A DNA stretch of 48,140 bases from contig NZ_JAPEQG010000004.1 of assembly GCF_026339735.1 (NCBI RefSeq), positions 1 to 48,140 on the forward strand. The letters are read 5' to 3'. Origin of the DNA: Streptomyces sp. NBC_01669 (lineage in GTDB: Bacteria > Actinomycetota > Actinomycetes > Streptomycetales > Streptomycetaceae). Positions 24,477 through 33,936 of the stretch are shown here, in pieces. A program made the translations under genes and the position numbers. The number at the start of each line of letters is the position of its first letter. Positions within the stretch are counted from its first letter, which is position 1. A model generated the notes under the pieces. That model was not told the DNA's origin, did no database searches, and worked only from the letters and a program-made list of their open reading frames with translations.

Positions 24477-26405
24477 AGCTGGACGACACCGAGCCGGGGG
24501 TACCCGGTGAGCTGGTCGCGTCGATGGAGGATGATCCGGACGGGCCGTTCGGCAGCAGGTGCTACACCCTGACGCTGTCCGAGGCGATCAACTGGGGGAT
24601 CTGCGCGCCGTACCAGGTGGTGTGCGTGGACATCACCGACACCCAGCTGAAGGCTGCCCAGCTCCTGGGGGCTGAGGGCCGGTCGGACGAGGTGCGCGGG
24701 GCACGGCTCGCGGCTCTCCAGACGGCACTGCTGAAGGCGTCCGCCGAGGAGGACTTCCGCAGGACGCTGGTCTTCCACCACCTGGTCAAGGAAGCCGAGG
24801 CCTTCGCAGCCGGCCTTCCCGACGTCGCCGCACAACTGCACGCGGACGACCCCCAGCTGTACCCGGGCGCGGTCTGGGCCGACTGGCTCTGCGGCGATCA
24901 CCCACCGGCCCACCGGCGCCGCGTGCTGGACGAGTTCGCCGGCGGCGCGCACGGCGCGGAGATGGCCAGGCGCTTTTTGGGGTCGGCGAAGGTCCTGGGT
25001 GAGGGCGTCGACATCCACAACTGCGACAGCGTGTACTTCGCCGACGTCCGCGGCTCCATGCCCGACCTCGTCCAGGCCGTCGGCCGCGCCCTGCGCATCC
25101 AGCCCGGCGAGGGCAAGGTGGCCTCACTCGTGGTGCCGATCCTGCTCGGGCCCGGGGAAAGTGCGGACACCATGCTCACAAGCAAGGCCTACGGCGGGCT
25201 CGCCAAGCTCCTGGAAGCCCTCAGGGCGCACGACACCCGCATCGTGGAGGCACTTGGCCGCGCCACAGGCGCCCAGCCACTCCACGGGCGTCCAGAGCCG
25301 TGAGGGAGGCCAGGACACAGAGAGCACCGAGGGCGAAGACGGCGTCCTCATCTCGGTGCCGGCACGGGCGCTGCTGAAGTTCAGCACCCCGCGCGATGCG
25401 GCCGCCCTCGCCGCGTTCATCAACCTGCGCGTCCTCAACCCCGAGAAAGAGCACTGGCGGCGCGGCGTGGAAGCCGCCGTCCTCTACACCCGGCTCCACG
25501 GCCACCTGAAGATCCCGTTCACCTACCGCGTGCCCGACAGCCGGGAGCAGGAGACCGAGGGCCGGAGCGAAGAGCAGAGCGAGGGTGTGCGTGAGAGATG
25601 GCCGGTCTCGCTCGCAGGCTTCCCCCTCGGGCAGTGGATCGCCGACGCCCGCCACCTTCACGCCCGCGGCCGCCTGGAAGCCGAACGCGCCTGGCAGCTG
25701 GAGCAGTTGGGCATGGTCTGGTCGCACCGTGACGTCGCGTGGGAGGAAGGGCTCACCGCGGCGCGTGGGTGGGCGAAGGGGAACGGACACCTCCTGGCGC
25801 CGCTGGACGCCGTCCACCAGGGCCACAAGACCGGCATCTGGCTGAAGAACGCGCGCGCCGACGCCCGCGCCCAGACGCTGGCCCCCCAGCGGCGCGAGCA
25901 ACTGGAGGACATCGACCCATCATGGTGCCCCGCCTGGCCCGTGGAATGGCAGCGCGCCTTCCACCTCGTCCGCCAGCACCTGGAAGCCCACCGCGTGCTG
26001 CCCACCGCGCCGGGCGAGACCCTGCACCAGGGCGAGGACCTCGGACGCTGGGTCACAGCGCAGCGTCTTGGATGGGACCGGCTCACCGGCGGACAGCAGT
26101 GGATGTGCGAGCAGGTCCTCGGGATCGAGCCCGCGGCTGAGGACGAGAAGCCGAAGCCACGCCGCACGCAGAGCGACAAGTGGGCACTGAACTACGCCGC
26201 CGCCCGCCAGTACTACGAACGAGAGGGGCACCTTCGGGTGCCCAGGGGACACGTCGAACGGATCGTCACCGGCGACGGCCGCGAGAACCAGGAGGAACGA
26301 GACCTCAAGCTGGGATCGTGGATCAGCAACCAGCGCAGCAGGGCCGCCACGCTGCCGCCGGAGCGGGTGCAGCAACTGTCCGAGATCGAAATGCGCTGGC
26401 CGTAA
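24477..26405 (+). pseudogene. DEAD/DEAH helicase with HA domains, beheaded and frameshifted
   Basis: From the transposon terminus the frame reads C-terminal helicase lobe: CYTLTLSEAINWGICAPYQV, ARRFLGSAKVLGEGVD (motif V) and PDLVQAVGRALR (motif VI). It stops at 25303. A second frame continues with about four helicase-associated domains (WRRGVEAAVLYTRLHGHLKI, WEEGLTAARGWAKGNGHLLA, WQRAFHLVRQHLEAHRVLP, YAAARQYYEREGHLRVP) ending SWISNQRSRAATLPPERVQQ and a stop at 26405. A single-base shift near 25290-25315 would rejoin them. Motifs I-III (ATPase lobe) are missing, displaced by the transposon. Such proteins are frequent near Streptomyces chromosome ends and on linear plasmids. Confidence 0.8.
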
Positions 26406-26586
26406 GCGGCGCCGGACGGGCAGCGGGGCAGGGCAGGGCCAGGGAGGCTCAAACCGACCCGCCGCGTCCAGCCGAAGGCCATCACCCTCGTACCCAAACT
26501 GGTTTAGCCATTCAAGCAACGGCATTGCCCGCGCCCTTCGCTCTTCTCGTCATCGCTGTCGGGGAGAGGTACGGATGTGTCACCTC

Positions 26587-28986
26587 TCAGCCGCACGCCC
26601 GGGGCCATTTGTCCCGCAGCCACGCCAGGTCGGTCTCGGCGCGGGTACGGGTCGCCTGTTCACGGGTGAAGACGGCGTCCGTCTTGGTCAGGACCAGAAC
26701 GTAGGGGCGTCCCTGGCGCCGGGTGGTGTGGGAGACGGGCAGGCCGGCCTGGTCGATGCGGCTGTGGAGGTGGCGGCGTCCGTCCTTCGCGAGCGGCCAC
26801 TCCATGACGTGGCGGGTACGGGAGGTGAGGAAGGCGTCCAAGTCGGGGCAGAGTCCGCAGCCAGTCCGGCATGTCCCGGCCGGGGTGAGGGACCAGTCGT
26901 CGGCCGCGCGTACGGGGCGGGTGAGGGCCGCGGCGAGCCGGTCCTCGCAGTGGTCGGCGAGGGTCTGGAAGGCGCGGGCGGCGGGTGCGCCGTCGCGTAT
27001 GGTCGTCGGCTGGCGGGCCGCGGTGCGCAGGGCGGGGAGCAGGCATTCCAGGGCGGTGTCCGGCAGGCCGCGCAGCGTGGCGGCGATGGTGTCGGCGGTC
27101 TCGGGCCCTGCCGCCTGCAGGACGCGGGCCAGTGATGCGCCGAGCCCCTCCATGCCTGTGCGGCGCTCCGTCTCGCGGCCTACGCCGAGCCAGCTGGTGA
27201 GCTGCTGCTCGACTGCTTGCCAGGCACCCTCGGCCAGCGGCGAGGCCATCGCGTCCCCATCGCCGTCGACGGCCCGCAGCGCGGTGCACAGGCCGGGCAG
27301 CGATTCGAGCCACGCCGCGCGGCCGGCCCCGGTGTACGCGCCAACCGTGCCGAACCAGCTGCTGACGGCCCCGCGGGCCCACGTCCGTCCGTACCGCGCG
27401 GCCGCTGCCGCGAGACCCGGGGCGTGCCGCTCACCCAAGGCCTCCACCCCAAAAGGCGCGAGGAGCATCGTGGCAGTGTCCGCTTCCCGCAGTCCCACCG
27501 CGACGGGCAGGGCGGCGGCGAAGAGCGCCGCGGCCGCCTCGCCCGAACCGTGGTGCTTCCAGAACGGGGCGAGCGACTGGGCGAGCGTGCGCGCCCGGTC
27601 GAGGTCCCCGGCATCCAGGTGGCCCTGAAGTTCCCGCAGTGCGCCCTCGGAGCCGGCCTCGGCGCGGGCCGTGAACGAGCGCTGCCGGGGCCACAGGACC
27701 ACGGCGGCCCGCCGGTACCAGCGGTCGAGGGTGTTGCCGTAGTTGCCCATGTAGCCCTCGTACTCGGACTGGTAGGGCGTCAGGTCCTTGTTCTCGGTGG
27801 TGGCGCACACCTCGGCGTACGCGACGGGCAGGTTGATCTGCTCGCCGCCGGTGCCGTCCGGGCGGGTCCACCAGCTTAGCGTGATCTCGTCGTCGATCAG
27901 CTCGTTCAGTTCGTAGCTGGAGAAGTCGCCGCTGCGGCGGCGCTCGGCACCGGGTTCCCCGTCGGGGTCCAGGAGACATTCACCCTCGCACTCCTCGTCC
28001 TCGCAGTCGTCGTAGTGCTCGACCTCGCCGTAGTAGTCGTAGCGGTCGTACGGCGCATGCGCGTCCCAGGTCTCCTTCACCTCGGCCAACGCGAGGACCG
28101 CTTCGCAGTCCGTCTCTGCGGCGGCCTGGCGGAGCAGGGCGGTGCGGGTGGCGTCGGCTCCCTTGAGGCGGTCCCAGTCCAGGCCGCGCTGGGTGTACTC
28201 GTGGTCGAGGAGGTACACGAGGCGGTTCGGGGGCGCGGCCTTCTGGCGGCCGTAGGCGTAGCGCTCTTCGGCCGGCTCGGTGAAGTGTTCGGTCAAGCAG
28301 TGGGCCAGGTCGGCGACCGGGTCCCCGTCGTCCTCGCCAGCCGGGCGGATGCGTTCGGCGAGGAGGTTCATGGTGAGGGTGACGCGGTAGCCGGACTTGA
28401 CAGGCTTGACCTCGTGCAGGCAGTCCGCGTAGAAGGCGGCGAAGGTCAGCTTCTCCCGGGACGCCTGATGGACGACGCTGCGGCCGGCGTGCGAGACGAC
28501 GAGTTCGCCGCCGGTGTGGTGCGAGGGCAGCGAGACGACCAGGGTGCCCACCATGGAGTCGTCCTTCTCGGAGTCCTGGTGCGGCAGGAAGAACTGGCCC
28601 TTGCCGTAGACGAGCAGTGCGTGCGGCTCGGCACGTAGGACGACGGTGGGCGGCAGACCGAGCGCGGTGCGGACACCGTCGAGGACGCCGTCCAGGGTGC
28701 GGTCCCAGTCGGTGCCGCCGAGCGTGATGCGGTCCGGGGTGATCTCCCAGGTGTCGCGGACGCTGGTGTCGGACAGGGTCTGCTCGCCGCGGCCGAAGGA
28801 TGCCTGCCGGGCCTGCGCGATCAGTTTCTTGGTGACCGGGGCACGCAGCGGCAGCGGCAGTTCCCCCACCCCGTCGACCTCGATGCTCAGCGCGCGGGCC
28901 GACATCTCGATACGGGTGCTGAAGTCCCCGCGCCGCTGTGCGTCGCCGAGCAGCTCCGCCAGCTGCTTCCGCGCTCCGTGTCCCAT
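26587..28986 (-). CDS. 2-oxoglutarate/Fe(II) oxygenase with long C-terminal extension
   Basis: A 799-residue protein. Residues ~100-215 are a prolyl-4-hydroxylase-like 2OG-Fe(II) domain: LLVYGKGQFFLPHQDSEKDD gives the HxD pair, ADCLHEV the distal His, and SGYRVTLTMNL the Arg that binds 2-oxoglutarate. The remaining ~580 residues contain an acidic Cys-bearing stretch (DDCEDEECEGECLLDPDGE), the blocks YEGYMGNYGNTLDRWYRRAA and VVLWPRQ, an alpha-helical repeat region, and a C-terminal C..GCGLCPDLDAF segment. Typical enzymes of this fold are ~200-300 residues, so the extension is unusual; it may recognise a protein substrate. ATG 28986 follows GGGGACG. It is monocistronic. Confidence 0.75.
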   Translation of the reverse strand: MGHGARKQLAELLGDAQRRGDFSTRIEMSARALSIEVDGVGELPLPLRAPVTKKLIAQARQASFGRGEQTLSDTSVRDTWEITPDRITLGGTDWDRTLDGVLDGVRTALGLPPTVVLRAEPHALLVYGKGQFFLPHQDSEKDDSMVGTLVVSLPSHHTGGELVVSHAGRSVVHQASREKLTFAAFYADCLHEVKPVKSGYRVTLTMNLLAERIRPAGEDDGDPVADLAHCLTEHFTEPAEERYAYGRQKAAPPNRLVYLLDHEYTQRGLDWDRLKGADATRTALLRQAAAETDCEAVLALAEVKETWDAHAPYDRYDYYGEVEHYDDCEDEECEGECLLDPDGEPGAERRRSGDFSSYELNELIDDEITLSWWTRPDGTGGEQINLPVAYAEVCATTENKDLTPYQSEYEGYMGNYGNTLDRWYRRAAVVLWPRQRSFTARAEAGSEGALRELQGHLDAGDLDRARTLAQSLAPFWKHHGSGEAAAALFAAALPVAVGLREADTATMLLAPFGVEALGERHAPGLAAAAARYGRTWARGAVSSWFGTVGAYTGAGRAAWLESLPGLCTALRAVDGDGDAMASPLAEGAWQAVEQQLTSWLGVGRETERRTGMEGLGASLARVLQAAGPETADTIAATLRGLPDTALECLLPALRTAARQPTTIRDGAPAARAFQTLADHCEDRLAAALTRPVRAADDWSLTPAGTCRTGCGLCPDLDAFLTSRTRHVMEWPLAKDGRRHLHSRIDQAGLPVSHTTRRQGRPYVLVLTKTDAVFTREQATRTRAETDLAWLRDKWPRACG

Positions 28987-29074
28987 ACTGTTTCGTCCCC
29001 AGGGGTGCAGCGTGCCGTATGGCCTGTCCCGGAAACCCTAACGCCGCGGGCAGTCCTTGTTCCCGGGCTGTTGG

Positions 29075-29175
29075 TCATGCGGCGAGGGTGAGTATGTCGC
29101 GGTAGCGGATGGTGTGAACCGTAGGTGATCGCGTTGCTGGTGGTAGCGCCAGTAGGCGTCGAAGTCGCTGTCCAC
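29075..29175 (-). pseudogene. Transposase C-terminal fragment (family uncertain)
   Basis: SDFDAYWRYHQQRDH followed, after a frameshift, by VHTIRYRDILTLAA and a stop. F-D-x-Y-W-x-x-H near the C-terminus is seen in several transposase tails. It lies in a 680-bp stretch (28987-29671) otherwise without genes. Confidence 0.35.
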
Positions 29176-29671
29176 GGACAGTGGGACGTCCGGGTGAGCG
29201 GAGAGTTGATCTCCTTGTGTGCGGACAGCTCATCTCCTTGTCCGGTATGACTTTTCATCCCTCGGACGGCGGTCAGTTGGACGGGGTGAGAGGCTGGACG
29301 CCCTGACCGCGGCCACCACAGACATCAACAGCCTCACCACCCGACGCCACCGCACCCGCCGCTCCCCCGCACGTACCCACACATGACCACGTGCCCATAG
29401 ACGTGCCTGCACCCGGCCGAACCGTCCGAGCAGCACGCCCCGTACCTGGGTCAGTGACACCGGATACGCACCCCGGCCACAAGACGCGGGCGTCGGCGCC
29501 CGTGCAGAGCACCAGATCAACCATGCTGGGCGCCACGTGGAGGCACATCTGTACCGGATGACCATGGCTGCTGTCAGTCTTATGCCGATTCACGTCAGTA
29601 GGGTGCCGAAGGGCTGCGATACCTGGGGCCTGGAGGGCAGTTCATGCCGTCCGGTTCTCGTGGGAAGGGCC
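29176..29671. other. Gene-free region holding the left end of the TniA transposon
   Basis: Nothing convincingly coding. TTGATCTCCTTGT (29207-29219) and a near copy, TCATCTCCTTGT, about 25 bases later form a short tandem motif. Further in, GTCAGTT and GTCAGT motifs (29273, 29452, 29574, 29597) resemble the repeats at the transposon right end. The exact left terminus could not be fixed. Confidence 0.4.
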
Positions 29672-31276
29672 ATGATGCAGGGAAGGCGTGATGGTGATCG
29701 CGAAAGCGGTCCGGTGGCCGTGTTCCCGCCAGCGTCGGGCCGGGCGGCGGCAATGCCCCGGCTGCTGGACCTCGACAGCCGCGGTGAGCTGAGCGCCGCG
29801 CATGTGCGCCTGGTGGCAAAGGCGTTGGGGAAGTCGGAGCGGACAGTGTGGCGGTGGCTGGCCGCTGCCCGCGAGGATCACCGCCTCGCACGGGTGGAGG
29901 CGCCCCATTTCACGGTCACCACGGAAGTCCGGCGGCTGCTGGCGCTGTGGGGCGGTAACGCCTCCCGAGTCCACGCCGAGCTGGTACAGCGGGCGGCCGA
30001 CGATCCGAACGCTCCCGCGGTGCCCTCGCTCTCCACGTTGCACCGGGCGATCCGCCGGGACCTGACCCGCGGCGAGCGGGCCGGGCTGAAGAGCGGGGAA
30101 GCCGCCCGCCGTGCTCACGACGTGTTCGGGCAGCGCCCGCCGACGCATCGCAACGCGGCGTGGGAGGGCGACCACAAGCACGTGCCCGTCGAAGTCGATG
30201 TAGAAGGCGAGCTGGCCACACCGTGGGTGACCTGGTTCATCGACTGCGCCACCAAGGCGATCACCGGGGCCGCGGTCACCGCGCACGCTCCGAGCCGGGA
30301 CGCGGTGCTGGCGTCCCTGAGGATCGCGATCACCCGCAGCGAGCCGTTCGGGCCGGTGGGCGGGCTGCCGGGTCAGATCCGGGTGGATCGCGGCAAGGAG
30401 TTCTTGTGCGCGACGGTCACCGCGGCGATGGGCGCGCTCGCCGTCCCCGTCACCGATCTGCCCGCCTACACCCCGCACTTGAAGGGCTCGATCGAGGCGT
30501 TGAACGACGCGGTGGAGGAGATGTTCCTCGTCTCACTCCCCCGCTACACCGGCCGCCAGAAACTCACCGGTGGCCGGCTCGCCGACCCCGACGCCCCGCC
30601 CCTGACCTACGAGGCGTTCGTGGGGCTGCTGCTGGACTGGGTGACCTGGTGGAACACCCTCCATCGTCCCGCCGCGCTGAACGGGGAAACCCCCCTCCAG
30701 GCGTGGCAGGCCGACGCGACACCGCTCACGGATGTGTCCGCCGGGCAGCTGGCGACGTTCGCCCTGGAGGACGACGGCCGCACGTACACGATCAGCACGA
30801 GCGGGGTGCGGTGGCGCCGCCGGGACTACCTCGCCCCGTGGATGAACGGCCGTACCGGCACCAAAGTCTCGGTACGGCACCTGCCCCACCACGACGACAC
30901 CATCGAGGTCTTCGACGCCGCCACCGGCCACCACCTCGGATCGGCGTTCCTGGCCGCCGCCGCGAGCCAGGAGCAGATCCGCTCCGTCCAGGCCGCACGG
31001 ACCGCGGCCGCCCGGCGGCTCAGGGCCGATCTGAAAGCCGCGGAGAAGCTGCGCCGCCGGCGCTTCGAAGCCTCCACCACCGCAGCCCCACCCCGGCCAC
31101 TCACCTCCCCGACCTCAGCGCAGGCCGAAGAGGAACTGGGCGCGGCGGCGCAGACGGACCGCCGCGCGCTAGCCCGCCCCGATCTCGTTCCGCACGGCCC
31201 CGCGCCCGATACCTGGGCCCGCCCCAGGACGGCGCGCACACCTACTGCTGATGAGGACCAAGCTGATGATCGCTGA
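29672..31276 (+). CDS. tniA: TniA-like DDE transposase (Mu/Tn5053 type)
   Basis: A 534-residue transposase. N-terminal HTH: ELSAAHVRLVAKALGKSERT then VWRWLAAA, followed by a second winged-helix region (LSTLHRAIRRDLTRGERAGL). The rve core shows WEGDHKHVPVEVD (first Asp), GQIRVDRGKEFL (second Asp) and HLKGSIEALNDAVEEMF (Glu). A C-terminal beta-barrel follows (YTISTSGVRWRRRDYLAPW, HDDTIEVFDAATGHHLG). ATG 29672 is preferred: GGAAGG precedes it and it aligns with the second copy at 45553-47205. The frame is open to 29537, but that part covers transposon-end repeats. It overlaps the ATPase gene, giving a tniA-tniB-third gene operon. Confidence 0.85.
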   Translation: MMQGRRDGDRESGPVAVFPPASGRAAAMPRLLDLDSRGELSAAHVRLVAKALGKSERTVWRWLAAAREDHRLARVEAPHFTVTTEVRRLLALWGGNASRVHAELVQRAADDPNAPAVPSLSTLHRAIRRDLTRGERAGLKSGEAARRAHDVFGQRPPTHRNAAWEGDHKHVPVEVDVEGELATPWVTWFIDCATKAITGAAVTAHAPSRDAVLASLRIAITRSEPFGPVGGLPGQIRVDRGKEFLCATVTAAMGALAVPVTDLPAYTPHLKGSIEALNDAVEEMFLVSLPRYTGRQKLTGGRLADPDAPPLTYEAFVGLLLDWVTWWNTLHRPAALNGETPLQAWQADATPLTDVSAGQLATFALEDDGRTYTISTSGVRWRRRDYLAPWMNGRTGTKVSVRHLPHHDDTIEVFDAATGHHLGSAFLAAAASQEQIRSVQAARTAAARRLRADLKAAEKLRRRRFEASTTAAPPRPLTSPTSAQAEEELGAAAQTDRRALARPDLVPHGPAPDTWARPRTARTPTADEDQADDR

Positions 31277-32042
31277 TCTGGACTACGGGCTGCTGCCCGA
31301 TGAGCGCGAAGACCACTTCCTGGGCCTGGAGCAGGCCCAGTTGGTCGGTACCGACACGCTGCTAACCACCAGGGACAACATCGAGGCCGTCATCGAGGCC
31401 AAGGCCATGATGTGCGTCTACGGGCCGGCCGGATCCGGCAAGACGATGTCAGTGAACTCCGCGCTGCGCCACCTCGCCCCGGACATCACCCACCGCCTGG
31501 AATTACGGGCCGGACCGACCCCACGCGACATTCGCCACGGCCTGTTCCAGGCACTGGGGCTGCCGGGCGAGCCGCCCGCCCGCCCGATCGAGTTCGACAC
31601 CCTCCTCAAGGAGCCGCTCTCCGAGGAGTTCCGGGTCCTGGTCTGCGACGAGGCGCAGTGGATGAAGAAGACCGGGTTCGAGTTCTGGCGCCACCTGTGG
31701 GACGACAAACGCACTGACATCGCGGTGATCTTCGCCGGAGGCGACGGCTGCTACAAGGTCCTGCGCCGCGAACCGATGCTGGCCTCCAGGATCTTCATCT
31801 GGCAGGAATTCACCCGCATGTCCAAGGACGAGGTACGGGCCACGATCCCCGCCTTCCACCCCGTCTGGGCGGACGTGGACACCGCGTTGATCGACGCAAT
31901 CGACAAACAGGCCGCCCACGGCAGCTTCCGCAACTGGGCGAACATCACCACTCACGTCCTCGCCGGCATGAAGAAACTCAACCTCGGGCAGGTCGACGAA
32001 GACCTCGTGCGCTGGGTCTACAGCAAAATTGGCGGCATGTGA
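31266..32042 (+). CDS. tniB: TniB-like AAA+ ATPase
   Basis: A 258-residue transposition regulator. Walker A is CVYGPAGSGKTMSVN, Walker B RVLVCDEAQWM, with a sensor-like AVIFAGGDGCYKVL. It acts with the transposase to select the target, as MuB, TnsC and TniB do. ATG 31266 is preferred over ATG 31251 because TGAGGA lies 8 bases before it; it overlaps the tniA end by 11 bases. The stop overlaps the next start by one base (TGATG), so translation is coupled. Confidence 0.88.
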   Translation: MIADLDYGLLPDEREDHFLGLEQAQLVGTDTLLTTRDNIEAVIEAKAMMCVYGPAGSGKTMSVNSALRHLAPDITHRLELRAGPTPRDIRHGLFQALGLPGEPPARPIEFDTLLKEPLSEEFRVLVCDEAQWMKKTGFEFWRHLWDDKRTDIAVIFAGGDGCYKVLRREPMLASRIFIWQEFTRMSKDEVRATIPAFHPVWADVDTALIDAIDKQAAHGSFRNWANITTHVLAGMKKLNLGQVDEDLVRWVYSKIGGM

Positions 32043-33136
32043 TGACGGCCGGCGGTCCTCCACCGGTCACCGTCATCAACGACAAGGACGACCACCCCGA
32101 CTGGACTGCCGCCGCACACAACGCACACGACCCAGCCATGGGATGTCTGACCGTCGACCCCAGCCCCGCCAACGGCGCACCCGCCGCCCTCGCCCACGAC
32201 ATCCTTTACGCCCTGGGCAAACGCCTCCCTCAAGGCGGAGAAACCTACGGAACCTGGGCCGACTCCCAGCGCCCCGCCTGGGACGCGGCCTGCGCCTGGC
32301 TACTCGCCCACCACATCGGACACCTGATCGTCTGCCGCACCGACCGCCTCACACACACCCGCTTCAGACAACTACTCACCCTGCGGGAGCGCAGCGGCAT
32401 CCGCCTCACCCTCCTCTGGCACCGCCCGGTCAGCCCCGCACTGACCACGCTCCTCGACGAAACCCCGCACCACATCATCGGCACCCTCCCCCACGCACGC
32501 GTCGCCCTGGAGCAGACAGAACACCCACCGGCCGACATCCCGAGCCCTGAGCAGCACCGGCACTCCGGCCCCGCACCCTGCCAAGACGACGGGCAATGGA
32601 TCACCCCTCGAGCACCGTTGGACGGCGTAGTGGTGGACCGTCTCGCGCGGACCCCGTGCCAGGGCGCCCCCGCGGGTACCCCTGGCAGCGCCCCACCGTC
32701 CCTGCACGGAGACGACTTCACGGCGCGAGACGTCCTCGCCACCCGGCTGACCACAGTGGCCCACCCGCTGCACGCCGCAGCCCTGACCATCCACGCCATC
32801 ACCGCAGCCGACATCGATCGGCTCGCACTCATCCGCGCCATCGACATCGACGAGAACGCAGCCACCGTCAAAGTCCACGACAGCACCACCCACCGCCGAT
32901 GCCGGCTCTACCCCCTGCCCACCTGGACACGCCCCCTCATACGCGCCGCCCTCATCCACAGTCAGCTGAAGGACCGCGCCCCGGACAGCCCGCTCTTCCC
33001 CCTCATCACCGCCCAAGACGGAGAACAACTCACCCTCACCGCAACAGGAATCCGCTACGCGATCGGCCCCATACGGCAAGAGGATGCTGTTCGCCTTCAC
33101 CAGGCAGCGCTCACCGGAGCACTCCCACGGCCCTGA
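32042..33136 (+). CDS. Third transposon protein, unclassified
   Basis: A 364-residue protein in the place where tniQ or a resolvase gene would be expected. Residues ~60-150 contain YGTWADSQRPAWDAACAWLL and HLIVCRTDRLTHTRFRQLL, then RSGIRLTLLW. The order of a hydrophobic strand, DRL, a helix and another strand recalls the small domain of serine recombinases, but the N-terminal catalytic Ser motif is absent. Residues ~235-340 (ADIDRLALIRAIDIDENAAT, RLYPLPTWTRPLIRAAL) recall the start of a tyrosine-recombinase catalytic domain without its Arg/Tyr set. No TniQ zinc motif is present. A diverged paralogue fragment is at 2040-2955. The function is unknown; a target-selection or recombination accessory role is an inference. 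Confidence 0.7.
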   Translation: MTAGGPPPVTVINDKDDHPDWTAAAHNAHDPAMGCLTVDPSPANGAPAALAHDILYALGKRLPQGGETYGTWADSQRPAWDAACAWLLAHHIGHLIVCRTDRLTHTRFRQLLTLRERSGIRLTLLWHRPVSPALTTLLDETPHHIIGTLPHARVALEQTEHPPADIPSPEQHRHSGPAPCQDDGQWITPRAPLDGVVVDRLARTPCQGAPAGTPGSAPPSLHGDDFTARDVLATRLTTVAHPLHAAALTIHAITAADIDRLALIRAIDIDENAATVKVHDSTTHRRCRLYPLPTWTRPLIRAALIHSQLKDRAPDSPLFPLITAQDGEQLTLTATGIRYAIGPIRQEDAVRLHQAALTGALPRP

Positions 33137-33333
33137 CCAGCAACAATGCGCTCCACGCTGTACCGACCGGCAACCAACTGACCTACTCAGACGCCAAAAA
33201 CGTCAGCCCCAGATCGGCATCCATGTCACCACCCGAAACCCACACGGCAACGAACTGACCTGCAGAATCCCCGCATCTCCCACACTGACATCACAATGCC
33301 GAACCACCACCGACAAAACCCCGCAGATCATCA
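33137..33333 (+). repeat. Right end of the three-gene transposon
   Basis: It ends CAGATCATCA at 33333. Inside are two copies of CGGCAACNAACTGACCT (33168-33184 and 33245-33261) plus looser CTGAC motifs near 33133 and 33281, spaced ~40-75 bases apart. These are likely transposase binding sites, as in Tn7/Mu-type ends. Confidence 0.75.
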
Positions 33334-33531
33334 GCTCGGCCGCCTGCGCCCCTGGCAGGGGATAGGTGACTGGGCGGTCAACCAGATCCGGTTCACCGGG
33401 CCGTGGGTACGAGGCCGGCCTCGACCGCCAGACCAACGGCACAGCGCGGTATCGCTGGACCCCGTCAACGCTGTCGCGCTCCACCTGCGGGTCTGCTTGT
33501 TCGTCAGGGCGGTAGGTACCCGCTCGCCGGC

Positions 33532-33936
33532 CTACAGGCGCCAGAACCGCAAATGGCGACGGATCCTGGACAGCCGCCACCTTGGCCCGGGATTCCTGGT
33601 ATCTCGGGCCAGCAGGCGATGATCCCGGTCCCGGTTCTGATCGATCTCCGCCGCCGAGTACAGGCGACTCCAGCGGACGCGGCCGTCACGGATCCAGTAG
33701 TGCGACTGACACGGAAGTGACCAGTTACCGATCGAGGGGGCGAGGGACACGTTCTCGCCGTCGTAGGTGAAGGACCACTGAGCCGGAGAGAGCGGTGTGA
33801 CGACTTCGTGGCCGCACCCGCAGCAGCACAGATGGCCACAGGTGCGGTAAGGGATCGAGATGTACAGCACCCCTTCCTCCATCGTCCGGGGGAAGGTCTC
33901 GGCGAAGACCGGGCGCAGGGTGTCTTGTGCGGTCAC
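33532..33936 (-). CDS. DUF6527-like Cys/His-rich protein of the ubiquitin-like operon
   Basis: A 134-residue protein. The motif CGHLCCCGCGHEVVTPLSP (~28-46) is a likely metal site. GENVSLAPSIGNWSLPCQSH and YWIRDGRVRW follow. The pattern matches DUF6527 proteins encoded beside ThiF and multiubiquitin genes; their biochemical role is unknown to me. The GTG start at 33936 overlaps the E1 stop by four bases (GTGA), which decides the start and implies coupling. The frame is open 32 codons further upstream, antisense-like and Arg-rich. The basic C-terminus ends ~200 bases from the transposon terminus at 33333. Confidence 0.72.
   Translation of the reverse strand: MTAQDTLRPVFAETFPRTMEEGVLYISIPYRTCGHLCCCGCGHEVVTPLSPAQWSFTYDGENVSLAPSIGNWSLPCQSHYWIRDGRVRWSRLYSAAEIDQNRDRDHRLLARDTRNPGPRWRLSRIRRHLRFWRL

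Noticed and set aside
33168..33261. Repeated CGGCAACNAACTGACCT considered as a CRISPR array
   Set aside because: Only two units, not identical, in a transposon end; they fit transposase binding sites better.
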